64,000 bases of DNA from contig NZ_JAIWPG020000017.1 in the NCBI RefSeq assembly GCF_020532665.2, positions 26,071 to 90,070 on the forward strand. The letters run 5' to 3'. The translations under genes were made by a program, and so were the position numbers. Source of the stretch: Lelliottia sp. WAP21. Its GTDB lineage: Bacteria; Pseudomonadota; Gammaproteobacteria; Enterobacterales; Enterobacteriaceae. Shown here in pieces: positions 40,891 through 49,617 of this stretch; within the stretch, counting starts at the first letter, position 1; each line of letters begins with the position of its first letter. The notes beneath the pieces were generated by a model. The model was not told the DNA's origin. It did no database searches and was given only the letters and a program-made list of their open reading frames with translations.

Positions 40891-41805
40891 ATGAGTACTC
40901 TACTAAGAAGTGCTGCACTATTATTATGTGCAGGGGTTACCTGCGCCAATAGTGCTGAAAATGATAAGCAGTGGAAATTCAATATCGGCGCCATGTACGA
41001 AATCGAAAACGTAGAAGGTCAGGGTGAAGATAAAGACGGGTTATATGAACCCTCTGTCTGGTTTAATGCAACATGGGACGCCTGGACGGTTGCCGTCGCG
41101 ATGTATCAGGAGGGACCGGTTGATTATAGCAGCATGACGCGCGGTACTTATTTCGACCGTCCTGAATTTGAGCTGCGCTATCGTTTTACCGACAGCGATG
41201 ATTTCACCTTTGGGCTAACGGGCGGGTTCCGTAATTATGGTTATCACTTTAAAGACGAGCATGGCGCAAAAGACGGGAGCGCCAATATGCAGCGTTATAA
41301 AGTGCAGCCAGACTGGGATATTAAGCTTAGCGACGACTGGCGTTTCAGCGGTTGGTTTGCGATGTATCAGTTCGCCAACGATTTGTCGAAAACAGGCTAT
41401 TCCGACAGCCGCGTTGAAACTGAAACGGGCTTTACCTGGACCATTAACGAAACCGTCTCGCTTAAAACGAATTATTATTTAGAGCGTGGGTTCAACATGG
41501 ATAGTTCGCGTGATAATGGCGAGTTTTCAACGCAAGAGATCCGCGCCTATGTCCCCGTCTCGCTAGGAAATACCACGCTGACGCCTTATACCCGTCTGGG
41601 ACTGGATCGCTGGTCAAACTGGGACTGGCAGGACGATCCAGATCGCGAAGGTCATGACTTCAATCGACTGGGGCTGCTGTATGCCTATGATTTTACTAAT
41701 GGCCTCTCAATGACGCTGGAATACGCCTATGAATGGCAAAACCATGACGAGGGTAGCGACGATCGTTTCCATTACGCTGGCGTGGGTGTGAATTACGCTT
41801 TCTAA
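40891..41805 (+). CDS. ompG: monomeric outer-membrane porin OmpG
   Basis: A 304-residue precursor of the 14-stranded, monomeric, pH-gated porin OmpG (E. coli 301). The signal peptide (LLRSAALLLCAGVTCANSA) is followed by FNIGAMYEIENVEGQGED; alternating aromatic and polar strands run to the C-terminal HYAGVGVNYAF. E. coli OmpG admits oligosaccharides and is normally silent; position directly after ycjV supports a role in letting the cluster's glucosides cross the outer membrane. Confidence 0.94.
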   Translation: MSTLLRSAALLLCAGVTCANSAENDKQWKFNIGAMYEIENVEGQGEDKDGLYEPSVWFNATWDAWTVAVAMYQEGPVDYSSMTRGTYFDRPEFELRYRFTDSDDFTFGLTGGFRNYGYHFKDEHGAKDGSANMQRYKVQPDWDIKLSDDWRFSGWFAMYQFANDLSKTGYSDSRVETETGFTWTINETVSLKTNYYLERGFNMDSSRDNGEFSTQEIRAYVPVSLGNTTLTPYTRLGLDRWSNWDWQDDPDREGHDFNRLGLLYAYDFTNGLSMTLEYAYEWQNHDEGSDDRFHYAGVGVNYAF

Positions 41806-41816
41806 TGGATTTTACG

Positions 41817-41837
41817 CCAGGGGCGCAACGCCCCTGG
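41817..41837. terminator. hairpin between convergent ompG and ycjW
   Basis: CCAGGGGCG and CGCCCCTGG form a 9-bp stem with a CAA loop in the 34-base gap between the two stop codons. There is no long T tract on either side. Confidence 0.65.
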
Positions 41838-41839
41838 TA

Positions 41840-42850
41840 TCAGCGAAGCGATGACGTTAACGAAAGATGCGTTTCAACGATAACGCGTTGGGGAACCGAT
41901 TTCCCGGCAATGCGGTTAAAGAGTAAATCACAGCTCTCCTCTCCTAATTTACGCGTCGGGATATCAAAGCCGCCGGGCGCGGGCGTGAGAATGAGTGACA
42001 GCATGGGATCGCTATAGCCTGCGACGGCGATCTGTTCCGGTATTCTCAGATTCAATGCTTCCGCTGCACGATACAGACCGAGCAGTTTCATACTGTCCGT
42101 TGCAAAAACGGCGTCCGGAGCATTATCGCCGGAAAGTAATTGGCGGGCAGCGGTGAGGGCCGATTCATGGGTGTATCCGCCGTCAATGATCCAGTCAGGC
42201 TGAACCGCAATAGCGTGTTTTTCAAGGCTGGCTTTATAGCCTGCAAGGCGGTCAATAGAAACGTGATAATCCAGTGGCGCATGCAGGCAGGCAATTTTAC
42301 GATGACCATTTTTGATAAACGTATCGGTGAGTGCCAGACTGTCGCTGAAATTATCGGTATCGACCGAATAGATATTCCTGAAATCACCGGCAACTTTGCC
42401 GATGACCACTACTGGAATGCCATATTCATCCAGCCTTGGGAAAAAGGATTCATTCGCTGGCGAACTCAGCATGATAATCCCCTTTACCATCTTTTGTTTT
42501 ATTTTGTTTTCGCACTTAAGGAGATCGTCTTCACTGCTTTTTGATGTTTGCAAAATGACATCGAAACTTTCTTCTTCAGCTTTGGCCGTTATTGCGTGAA
42601 GAACATCGGAGAAAAAAGGATTGCCAGCGGTGGTTTTCGTCGAGCGGGTGGAAATAACCATGATCGCATCGAAACCCGAAGAGGTCAGGGCGCGCGCGAG
42701 CTTGTTCGGCTGGTAGTTTAATTCATCGATCGCCTTTTGAACTTTTTCCCGGGCTTCAGGAGAAATATTGGTTTGCTTATTCAGAACCCTGGACACGGTT
42801 GATTTCGAAACACCAGCAACGCGTGCAATATCATAAATGGTGGGTGACAT
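41840..42850 (-). CDS. ycjW: LacI-family regulator YcjW
   Basis: A 336-residue repressor with the LacI helix-turn-helix and hinge ([20 protein letters not shown], later NKLARAL) and a periplasmic-binding-like effector core. The start at MSPTIYD is chosen over an ATG seven codons upstream. It faces the ycjM-ompG cluster and is the presumed local regulator; E. coli YcjW has also been linked to H2S production. The chosen frame ends with SLTSSLR. Confidence 0.93.
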   Translation of the reverse strand: MSPTIYDIARVAGVSKSTVSRVLNKQTNISPEAREKVQKAIDELNYQPNKLARALTSSGFDAIMVISTRSTKTTAGNPFFSDVLHAITAKAEEESFDVILQTSKSSEDDLLKCENKIKQKMVKGIIMLSSPANESFFPRLDEYGIPVVVIGKVAGDFRNIYSVDTDNFSDSLALTDTFIKNGHRKIACLHAPLDYHVSIDRLAGYKASLEKHAIAVQPDWIIDGGYTHESALTAARQLLSGDNAPDAVFATDSMKLLGLYRAAEALNLRIPEQIAVAGYSDPMLSLILTPAPGGFDIPTRKLGEESCDLLFNRIAGKSVPQRVIVETHLSLTSSLR

Positions 42851-42927
42851 ACACCTTACAAGCTCCATCATAACGGCATCAATGGCTATCTTACTGGAGA
42901 AAAAACGGCAATAGCAATAAATATGAA

Positions 42928-42952
42928 TTGATAATCAACGATCTGCCCCAAT
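42928..42952 (+). promoter_or_regulatory. candidate sigma-32 promoter of ycjXF
   Basis: TTGATA (42928-42933) and CCCCAAT (42946-42952) are spaced by 12 bases, resembling the heat-shock pattern (TTGAA, then CCCCAT). They lie about 55 bases upstream of ycjX, which is heat-shock controlled in E. coli. Confidence 0.45.
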
Positions 42953-43005
42953 TTATTGTATTCTGAAGCTGATGATAACGGTCCTCTGGGCAATGAAGGA
43001 TGGCG

Positions 43006-44403
43006 ATGAAGCGACTGAAAAATGAACTGAATGCGCTGGTAAATCGCGGTGTTGATCGACATCTGCGACTCGCGGTAACGGGCCTGAGCCGCAGTGGTAA
43101 AACAGCCTTTATCACTGCGATGGTGAATCAACTGCTCAACCTGCATGCCGGGGCGCGGCTACCGCTGCTGAGCGCCGTTCGCGAGCAGCGTCTCTTAGGC
43201 GTGAAGCGCGTGCCGCAGCGGGATTTTGGTATTCCGCGCTTCACCTATGACGAGGGGCTGGCGCAACTGTACGGAACGCCTCCAACATGGCCCACCCCGA
43301 CGCGGGGCGTCAGTGAGATTCGTCTTGCATTGCGTTTCCGCTCCAATGAATCACTGGTGCGTCATTTTAAAGATACATCCACACTCTATCTGGAAATCGT
43401 CGATTACCCTGGTGAATGGTTGCTGGATTTGCCGATGCTGGCGCAAGACTACCTCAGCTGGTCCCGTCAGATGACCGGCTTATTGCAGGGTCAGCGTGCA
43501 GAATGGTCCGCAAAATGGCGAGCATTGTGTGCGGATCTCGATCCTCTGGCGCCTGCCGACGAAAATCGTCTGGCCGCTATTGCTGAAGCCTGGACGGACT
43601 ATCTTCATCAGTGTAAACAGCAGGGGCTGCACTTTATCCAGCCGGGGCGTTTCGTTTTGCCTGGCGATATGGCTGGCGCACCCGCCTTGCAATTCTTCCC
43701 GTGGCCGGACGTCGACGCGGTGGGGGAATCGAAACTGGCGCAAGCAGATAAACATACCAATGCCGGCATGCTCCGCGACCGCTTTAATTACTACTGCGAA
43801 AAAGTGGTAAAAGGGTTCTATAAAAACCATTTCCTGCGCTTTGACCGCCAAATCGTGTTGGTGGATTGTCTGCAACCCCTTAACAGCGGGCCGCAGGCTT
43901 TCAATGATATGCGTCTCGCGCTGACCCAGCTTATGCAGAGTTTCCACTATGGACAGCGCACGTTGTTCCGCCGTCTTTTTTCACCGGTGATCGATAAGCT
44001 GCTCTTTGCTGCGACCAAAGCCGATCATGTGACGGTCGATCAGCACGCAAATATGGTCTCTTTGCTGCAACAGCTGGTACAGGATGCCTGGCAAAACGCC
44101 GCCTTTGAGGGGATCGATATGGATTGCCTGGGGCTTGCCTCTGTCCAGGCGACGCAGAGTGGCCTGATCGACGTGAAAGGTGAAAAAATTCCGGCGCTTC
44201 GTGGGCATCGTCTGAGCGATGGACAGCCTTTAACCGTCTATCCTGGTGAAGTTCCGGCGCGCCTGCCAGGGCAGGCTTTCTGGCAAAATCAGGGATTCCA
44301 GTTTGAAGCATTTCGCCCACAGGAAATGCGCGTTGACCAGCCGCTACCCCATATCCGACTGGATGCCGCGCTGGAGTTTTTGATTGGAGATAAATTGCGA
44401 TGA
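43006..44403 (+). CDS. ycjX: YcjX, DUF463 P-loop protein
   Basis: A 465-residue nucleotide-binding protein of the YcjX family with Walker [10 protein letters not shown], a switch-like [10 protein letters not shown], and [10 protein letters not shown] in the position of a GTPase NKxD motif. Recent structural work places it among GTP-binding proteins; its cellular role in the heat-shock or phage-shock response is unclear. GAAGGA seven bases upstream selects the ATG at 43006 over the one at 43000. It overlaps ycjF by four bases. Confidence 0.94.
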   Translation: MKRLKNELNALVNRGVDRHLRLAVTGLSRSGKTAFITAMVNQLLNLHAGARLPLLSAVREQRLLGVKRVPQRDFGIPRFTYDEGLAQLYGTPPTWPTPTRGVSEIRLALRFRSNESLVRHFKDTSTLYLEIVDYPGEWLLDLPMLAQDYLSWSRQMTGLLQGQRAEWSAKWRALCADLDPLAPADENRLAAIAEAWTDYLHQCKQQGLHFIQPGRFVLPGDMAGAPALQFFPWPDVDAVGESKLAQADKHTNAGMLRDRFNYYCEKVVKGFYKNHFLRFDRQIVLVDCLQPLNSGPQAFNDMRLALTQLMQSFHYGQRTLFRRLFSPVIDKLLFAATKADHVTVDQHANMVSLLQQLVQDAWQNAAFEGIDMDCLGLASVQATQSGLIDVKGEKIPALRGHRLSDGQPLTVYPGEVPARLPGQAFWQNQGFQFEAFRPQEMRVDQPLPHIRLDAALEFLIGDKLR

Positions 44404-45449
44404 CGGAACCGTTAAAGCCGCGTATTGATTTTACCGGAACGCTGGAACAAGAGCGGACGGAAGCGTTTAAATCGGCTCAGGCGTTCAATGGCCCTGAAGC
44501 AGATAATTTTGCCCCGGCGCTGACGGAGACGTTACTCCCGAAAGAGGGCCCGGCGGAAGCCGTTGTCGAAGCGGCACTGCGACCCAGGCGCAGCCTGTGG
44601 CGAAAAATGGTCACAGCGGGTCTGGCGCTGTTCGGCATCAGCGTGGTGGGGCAAGGGGTGCAATGGACCCTGAACGCCTGGCAGACCCAGGACTGGGTTG
44701 CGTTAGGAGGATGTGCTGCCGGGGCCCTGATTATCGGTGCAGGCGTCGGATCGGTGGCGACAGAGTGGCGTCGTTTATGGAAGCTGCGCCAGCGGGCACA
44801 CGAGCGTGACGAAGCGCGCGATCTGCTTCATAGCCACGCCGCCGGGAAGGGACGGGCCTTTTGTGAAAAGCTGGCCGCTCAGGCGGGCCTCGATCAGTCG
44901 CATCCCGCGCTTCAGCGCTGGTATGCCGCGATTCATGAAACGCAAAACGATCGGGAAATCGTTACGCTCTACGCCCATATTGTGCAGCCGATTCTGGATG
45001 CGCAGGCGCGTCGGGAAATAAGCCGATCGGCGGCGGAATCAACATTGATGATCGCCGTGAGTCCACTGGCCCTTGTCGACATGGCCTTTATTGCCTGGCG
45101 CAATCTGCGTCTCATCAACCGCATTGCCAAAATCTACGGGATTGAACTGGGTTACTACAGCCGCCTGCGCTTGTTCCGTCTGGTGCTGCTGAATATGGCC
45201 TTTGCCGGTGCGAGCGAACTGGTGCGGGAAGTGGGCATGGACTGGATGTCGCAGGATCTTGCCGCACGTTTATCGACACGTGCTGCCCAGGGGATTGGGG
45301 CTGGTCTATTAACGGCTCGTCTGGGTATTAAATCCATGGAGCTGTGCCGTCCACTGCCCTGGATCGAGGGCGATAAACCGCGTCTGGGAGACTTCCGTCG
45401 GGAGTTGATTGGTCAGTTGAAAGAGACGCTGAGCAAAAAGCCGCAGTAA
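44400..45449 (+). CDS. ycjF: YcjF, DUF697 inner-membrane protein
   Basis: A 349-residue membrane protein (E. coli 353). Two adjacent transmembrane helices lie at about 75-125 ([19 protein letters not shown], then [19 protein letters not shown]), followed by a helical DUF697 domain with hydrophobic segments. It is translationally coupled to ycjX and the pair is conserved across proteobacteria, suggesting that YcjF anchors or partners YcjX. Function unknown. Confidence 0.93.
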   Translation: MTEPLKPRIDFTGTLEQERTEAFKSAQAFNGPEADNFAPALTETLLPKEGPAEAVVEAALRPRRSLWRKMVTAGLALFGISVVGQGVQWTLNAWQTQDWVALGGCAAGALIIGAGVGSVATEWRRLWKLRQRAHERDEARDLLHSHAAGKGRAFCEKLAAQAGLDQSHPALQRWYAAIHETQNDREIVTLYAHIVQPILDAQARREISRSAAESTLMIAVSPLALVDMAFIAWRNLRLINRIAKIYGIELGYYSRLRLFRLVLLNMAFAGASELVREVGMDWMSQDLAARLSTRAAQGIGAGLLTARLGIKSMELCRPLPWIEGDKPRLGDFRRELIGQLKETLSKKPQ

Positions 45450-45471
45450 ACCGCTCAATTATTCACCTCGC

Positions 45472-45489
45472 TGTCAATATTTGTTGACA
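45472..45489 (+). promoter_or_regulatory. TyrR box (autoregulation of tyrR)
   Basis: TGTCAATATTTGTTGACA fits the TyrR operator pattern TGTAAA-N6-TTTACA with one symmetric change per arm, and resembles the box that autorepresses tyrR in E. coli. It is embedded in an 11-bp perfect inverted repeat (45467-45477 and 45484-45494), about 70 bases before the tyrR ATG. Confidence 0.8.
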
Positions 45490-45557
45490 GCGAGCTTCCA
45501 GAGAGCCCATATCTGACATATCATTTTAGTGTCATTGGCTTATAGGGTGAATTTCCC

Positions 45558-47099
45558 ATGCGTCTGGAAGTCTTTTGTGAAGACCGTCTCGGTCTGACCC
45601 GCGAGTTACTCGATCTGCTTGTTTTACGTAGCATTGACCTACGTGGCATTGAGATCGATCCTATCGGGCGAATTTACCTCAATTTTGCCGAAATTGAATT
45701 CAATACCTTCAGTAGCCTGATGGCGGAAATCCGCCGTATCGCGGGCGTTACAGACGTGCGCACCATTCCCTGGATGCCTTCTGAGCGTGAGCATCTGGCG
45801 TTAAGCGCGCTTCTTGAAGCCATGCCGGAGCCTTTTTTGTCTCTGGATCTGAAAAGCAAAGTCGAGCGCGTTAACCCGGCAAGCTGTCAGCTGTTTGCTC
45901 AAAGCCAGGAAAAACTCAGTAATCACAACGCGTCGCAGCTCATTCCGGGGTTTAACTTCCAGCGCTGGCTGGACAGCAACCCGCAAGGAACGCTAAGCGA
46001 GCATGTGGTGATCAACGGGCAAAACTTCCTGATGGAAATCACCCCGGTTCATTTGCCCGGCGAGAACGCGACTCGCGTTCTGACAGGAGCGGTGATCATG
46101 CTTCGTTCTACCGTGCGGATGGGACGACAGCTGCAAAATATCTCCAGCCAGGACGTGGGTGCCTTTAGCCAGATCATTGCCGTCAGCCCGAAAATGCGAC
46201 ATGTCGTGGATCAGGCGCGTAAGCTCGCCAATCTGACCGCGCCGCTGCTGATCACCGGCGATACAGGCACCGGCAAAGATCTGCTGGCGCATGCGGTTCA
46301 TGCGGCCAGTCCTCGTGCGGCCAAACCCTATCTGGCACTGAACTGTGCGTCCATTCCGGAAGATGCCGTTGAAAGCGAACTTTTTGGTCACGCACCGGAA
46401 GGTAAAAAAGGCTTTTTCGAGCAGGCAAACGGTGGCTCGGTGCTGCTGGATGAAATCGGGGAAATGTCGCCACGCATGCAGGCAAAACTGCTTCGCTTCC
46501 TGAATGACGGGACGTTCCGTCGGGTGGGCGAAGATCATGAGGTGCATGTCGACGTCCGCGTGATTTGCGCGACGCAGAAAAACCTGGTCGAGCTGGTGCA
46601 AAAAGGGGTATTCCGGGAAGATCTCTACTATCGTCTTAACGTTCTGACCCTGAATATTCCGCCGCTGCGCGACTGTCCACAAGACATCATGCCGCTGACA
46701 GAGCTTTTTGTCGCACGCTTTGCCGACGAACAGGGCGTGCCGCGACCGAAGCTTTCGGCAGATTTAGGCACGATGCTCACGCGTTATGGCTGGCCTGGCA
46801 ATATTCGCCAGTTAAAGAATGCTATATATCGTGCGCTCTCGCAGCTTGAGGGTTATGAATTACGGCCGCAGGACGTGCTGTTACCGGATTACGATGCGGG
46901 AAGCGTGTCGGTGGGGGAAGAGGCGATGGAAGGCTCACTGGATGATATCACCAGCCGTTTTGAGCGGTCTGTGTTGACCCAGCTTTATCGTAATTATCCC
47001 AGCACCCGCAAACTGGCGAAACGTCTCGGCGTCTCTCATACCGCGATAGCCAATAAATTGCGTGAGTACGGGTTAAATCAGAAGAAAAGTGACGACTAA
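45558..47099 (+). CDS. tyrR: aromatic amino acid regulator TyrR
   Basis: A 513-residue regulator of aromatic amino acid synthesis and transport genes. Domains: N-terminal ACT (MRLEVFCEDRLGLTRELLD), PAS (about 80-190), AAA+ with Walker A GDTGTGKD, and a C-terminal helix-turn-helix STRKLAKRLGVSHTAIANKL. The sigma-54 contact motif GAFTGA is replaced by HAPEGKKGFFEQ as in other TyrR, so it acts with sigma-70. Tyrosine drives hexamer formation and repression. Its own TyrR box lies upstream. Confidence 0.97.
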   Translation: MRLEVFCEDRLGLTRELLDLLVLRSIDLRGIEIDPIGRIYLNFAEIEFNTFSSLMAEIRRIAGVTDVRTIPWMPSEREHLALSALLEAMPEPFLSLDLKSKVERVNPASCQLFAQSQEKLSNHNASQLIPGFNFQRWLDSNPQGTLSEHVVINGQNFLMEITPVHLPGENATRVLTGAVIMLRSTVRMGRQLQNISSQDVGAFSQIIAVSPKMRHVVDQARKLANLTAPLLITGDTGTGKDLLAHAVHAASPRAAKPYLALNCASIPEDAVESELFGHAPEGKKGFFEQANGGSVLLDEIGEMSPRMQAKLLRFLNDGTFRRVGEDHEVHVDVRVICATQKNLVELVQKGVFREDLYYRLNVLTLNIPPLRDCPQDIMPLTELFVARFADEQGVPRPKLSADLGTMLTRYGWPGNIRQLKNAIYRALSQLEGYELRPQDVLLPDYDAGSVSVGEEAMEGSLDDITSRFERSVLTQLYRNYPSTRKLAKRLGVSHTAIANKLREYGLNQKKSDD

Positions 47100-47109
47100 G
47101 CGGTGAATC

Positions 47110-47133
47110 CGGCGCAACGATAAGGTTGCGCCG
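47110..47133. terminator. terminator between convergent tyrR and tpx
   Basis: CGGCGCAAC (47110-47118) and GTTGCGCCG (47125-47133) form a 9-bp stem with a 6-base loop, followed by TTTCT on the tyrR side. Confidence 0.8.
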
Positions 47134-47150
47134 TTTCTCGAAGGCAAGAC

Positions 47151-47657
47151 TTACGCTTTCAGTGCTTCAAGTGCCGCAGTGTAGTCGGGTTCGGTCGTGA
47201 TTTCATTGACCAGTTCGCTGAAGATCACCGTGTCGTTTTCATCGATCACCAGCACAGCACGTGCTGCAAGACCTTTCAGCGCGCCTTCGGAGATGCCCAC
47301 GCCATAGTTGTCGAGGAACGCCGGGCTACGCAGAGTAGACAGGGTAATCACGTTGCTCAGGCCTTCTGCACCGCAGAAACGAGACTGAGCAAACGGCAGG
47401 TCAGCAGAAATGCACAGCACAACCGTGTTGTCCATTTCGGTGGCCAGTTGATTGAACTTACGCACGGACGCGGCGCATACGCCGGTGTCGATGCTTGGGA
47501 AAATGTTCAGTACTTTACGCTTACCCGCAAACTGGGCCAGCGTAACGTCTGACAGATCTTTTGCCACCAGGGTAAAGGCCTGTGCTTTGCTGCCTGCCTG
47601 CGGGATAGCGCCTGCAACAGTAACCGGGTTGCCCTGGAAATGGACGATTTGTGACAT
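47151..47657 (-). CDS. tpx: thiol peroxidase Tpx
   Basis: Atypical 2-Cys peroxiredoxin, 168 residues, reducing lipid hydroperoxides with thioredoxin in the periplasm-facing cell envelope fraction or cytosol. The peroxidatic Cys61 is in [13 protein letters not shown] and the resolving Cys95 in SRFCGAEGL; Cys82 is also conserved. Length equals E. coli. It is divergent from ycjG. Confidence 0.97.
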   Translation of the reverse strand: MSQIVHFQGNPVTVAGAIPQAGSKAQAFTLVAKDLSDVTLAQFAGKRKVLNIFPSIDTGVCAASVRKFNQLATEMDNTVVLCISADLPFAQSRFCGAEGLSNVITLSTLRSPAFLDNYGVGISEGALKGLAARAVLVIDENDTVIFSELVNEITTEPDYTAALEALKA

Positions 47658-47764
47658 AGATATCTTCCTGTTTACATATAGTTAACGTTGAAGCTAGTGT
47701 ATGACAACACTTGATCGCACAGCAAACCAATTTTTCAGACTTGTTGGCAGCGGAGGAAGGCTTG

Positions 47765-48730
47765 ATGAGAGCGGTAAAAGTTTACGAAGAAGCCTGGCCA
47801 TTGCACAGTCCCTTTGTCATCTCCCGGGGAGCACGTAGCGAAGCCTGTGTCGTGGTGGTCGAGATTGAAGATGACGGCGTCAAAGGCGTAGGGGAATGTA
47901 CGCCCTATCCGCGATACGGTGAAAGCATTGCTTCGGTAATGGCACAAATTATGACCCTGGTACCCCTACTGGAAAAGGGGCTGACGCGAGAGGCGCTTCA
48001 GAACGCCTTGCCCGCCGGGGCCGCACGTAACGCGGTGGATTGCGCGCTGTGGTCCTTAGAGGCACAACGGCAATACTCTGCTCCCGGTACGGCGTATGGT
48101 CGTGAGATCCCGCAAACCATCGTTACGGCCCAAACGGTCGTCATTGGTGAACCCTCCCAAATGGCGAACAGCGCAAAAGCGCTCTGTGACGCCGGAGCCA
48201 CTCTGCTTAAGGTCAAGCTCGACGATCATTTGATCGCTGAAAGAATGGTGGCTATACGTGACGCTGTCCCCCATGCGACGATCATTGTCGATGCCAATGA
48301 GTCATGGCATAGCGAAGGCCTGGCGGCGCGCTGCCAGCTGCTGGCCGATTTAAATGTTGCCATGCTGGAACAGCCTCTGCCGGCAGATGACGATGCCGCA
48401 CTTGAGAATTTTATCCACCCGTTGCCCGTCTGTGCAGATGAGAGCTGTCACACCCGGCAGAGCCTGGCGAGCCTGAAAGGGCGCTATGAGATGGTCAACA
48501 TCAAGCTTGATAAGACCGGCGGCCTAACCGAGGCGCTGGCGCTGGCAAGCGAGGCGCGTGCGCAAGGTTTTGCCTTGATGCTGGGCTGCATGCTCTGTAC
48601 GTCAAGAGCAATCAGCGCGGCATTGCCTCTGGTGGGACAGGTCAGCTATGCCGATCTTGATGGGCCAACGTGGCTGGCGGTTGATGTCTCACCAGCCCTG
48701 AATTTTACCACCGGGACGCTACACCTTTAA
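47765..48730 (+). CDS. ycjG: L-Ala-D/L-Glu epimerase YcjG
   Basis: Enolase-superfamily (mandelate racemase/MLE subgroup) enzyme of 321 residues that epimerises L-Ala-D-Glu, released from murein, to L-Ala-L-Glu for degradation. Catalytic lysines and metal ligands are visible in LLKVKLDDH, IIVDANESW, LEQPLP, VCADESCH and NIKLDKTGG. The ATG at 47765 follows GGAGGAAGG; an upstream in-frame ATG is rejected. It meets mpaA tail-to-tail with a four-base overlap; both work on murein peptides. Confidence 0.94.
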   Translation: MRAVKVYEEAWPLHSPFVISRGARSEACVVVVEIEDDGVKGVGECTPYPRYGESIASVMAQIMTLVPLLEKGLTREALQNALPAGAARNAVDCALWSLEAQRQYSAPGTAYGREIPQTIVTAQTVVIGEPSQMANSAKALCDAGATLLKVKLDDHLIAERMVAIRDAVPHATIIVDANESWHSEGLAARCQLLADLNVAMLEQPLPADDDAALENFIHPLPVCADESCHTRQSLASLKGRYEMVNIKLDKTGGLTEALALASEARAQGFALMLGCMLCTSRAISAALPLVGQVSYADLDGPTWLAVDVSPALNFTTGTLHL

Positions 48731-49434
48731 GGTTGCCAGCGTAGCAGTCCGGTCATGGCCTTAAGGTATTTCTCGCTCGCCTCATCGGAAGAGACGGGCG
48801 GGAACTCTGCCGTAATGCAGTGCAAGCCCAGGTCGGCGCACCAGCTGCCAAAGGAGCCCGGCGTCTCGTATCCCACGCTTGTCACCAGCGGCAGGGCGAA
48901 CGCCCCGGACAGCCACTGACCTAACGCCGTATGGCGCGGATCTTCAATACAGGCCAGCGGGTCATGGAAGGACACCACCCACGCAGGCTGCAACTGATGG
49001 ATAAGCGCGCACAGGCCCTGCGTTTCGGGTTCAGATCCGGGTTTGTCTCCCGTTAGCAGGACCACGTCTCGTTCCTCGGCCGCACTGTTCCAGCGATAGA
49101 CCGTTTCACCGGCACGCCAGTTCGCGGCAGGGAAATTACGATTGAGGTCGACGCCACGGGCATTTGCCCGTAATCCCAGCTGACACCCATCCGGATTTAC
49201 GGTGAGTATGACATGGTGACGGCGTAACTCCGGTGCCAGCGTTCGCAGGGCGCAGGAGAGGGTCACAATGGAGGAGTTTTCATCTCCGTGGGTGCCCGCA
49301 ATGATCAATCCGCTATGCCGATCGGCCTGCGGGGCCGGGAACCAAATCAGCGGGGCGCCTAAGAAAGAACGACCATAATGTTCAGTGCCTGGCGGGAAAG
49401 CGCCACGCTCCGTTCTGGGACGGGTCAGCGACAT
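48727..49434 (-). CDS. mpaA: murein tripeptide amidase A
   Basis: Zinc carboxypeptidase-family amidase that cuts L-Ala-gamma-D-Glu-meso-Dap between D-Glu and Dap during murein recycling in the cytoplasm. The 235-residue protein starts MSLTRPRTERGAFPP; a longer frame of 20 codons upstream lacks support. Zinc ligands are in AGTHGDENSS (His, Glu) and VSFHDPLACI (His); the catalytic Glu is in ITAEFPP. The product L-Ala-D-Glu feeds YcjG, whose gene it overlaps at the 3' end. E. coli MpaA is slightly longer at the C terminus. Confidence 0.94.
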   Translation of the reverse strand: MSLTRPRTERGAFPPGTEHYGRSFLGAPLIWFPAPQADRHSGLIIAGTHGDENSSIVTLSCALRTLAPELRRHHVILTVNPDGCQLGLRANARGVDLNRNFPAANWRAGETVYRWNSAAEERDVVLLTGDKPGSEPETQGLCALIHQLQPAWVVSFHDPLACIEDPRHTALGQWLSGAFALPLVTSVGYETPGSFGSWCADLGLHCITAEFPPVSSDEASEKYLKAMTGLLRWQP

Positions 49435-49617
49435 ACCTATTCCTGATGAAGAGACTTTTACTGGCAGTGTTGTGCAAAATTCGCCGTTAATCAAATAGTT
49501 TCATTCATGATGAATATTGGGCAGATATCAACTTTCCGGGCCAAGAGATTTGCATTTCGCTATTATGAAACAAATAATTACGCATCGTTCGCTACCCATC
49601 ATTTTAAAGGGGATCTC

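Noticed and set aside
45993..46682. 229-residue minus-strand open frame
   Set aside because: Shadow of the tyrR AAA+ domain on the opposite strand.
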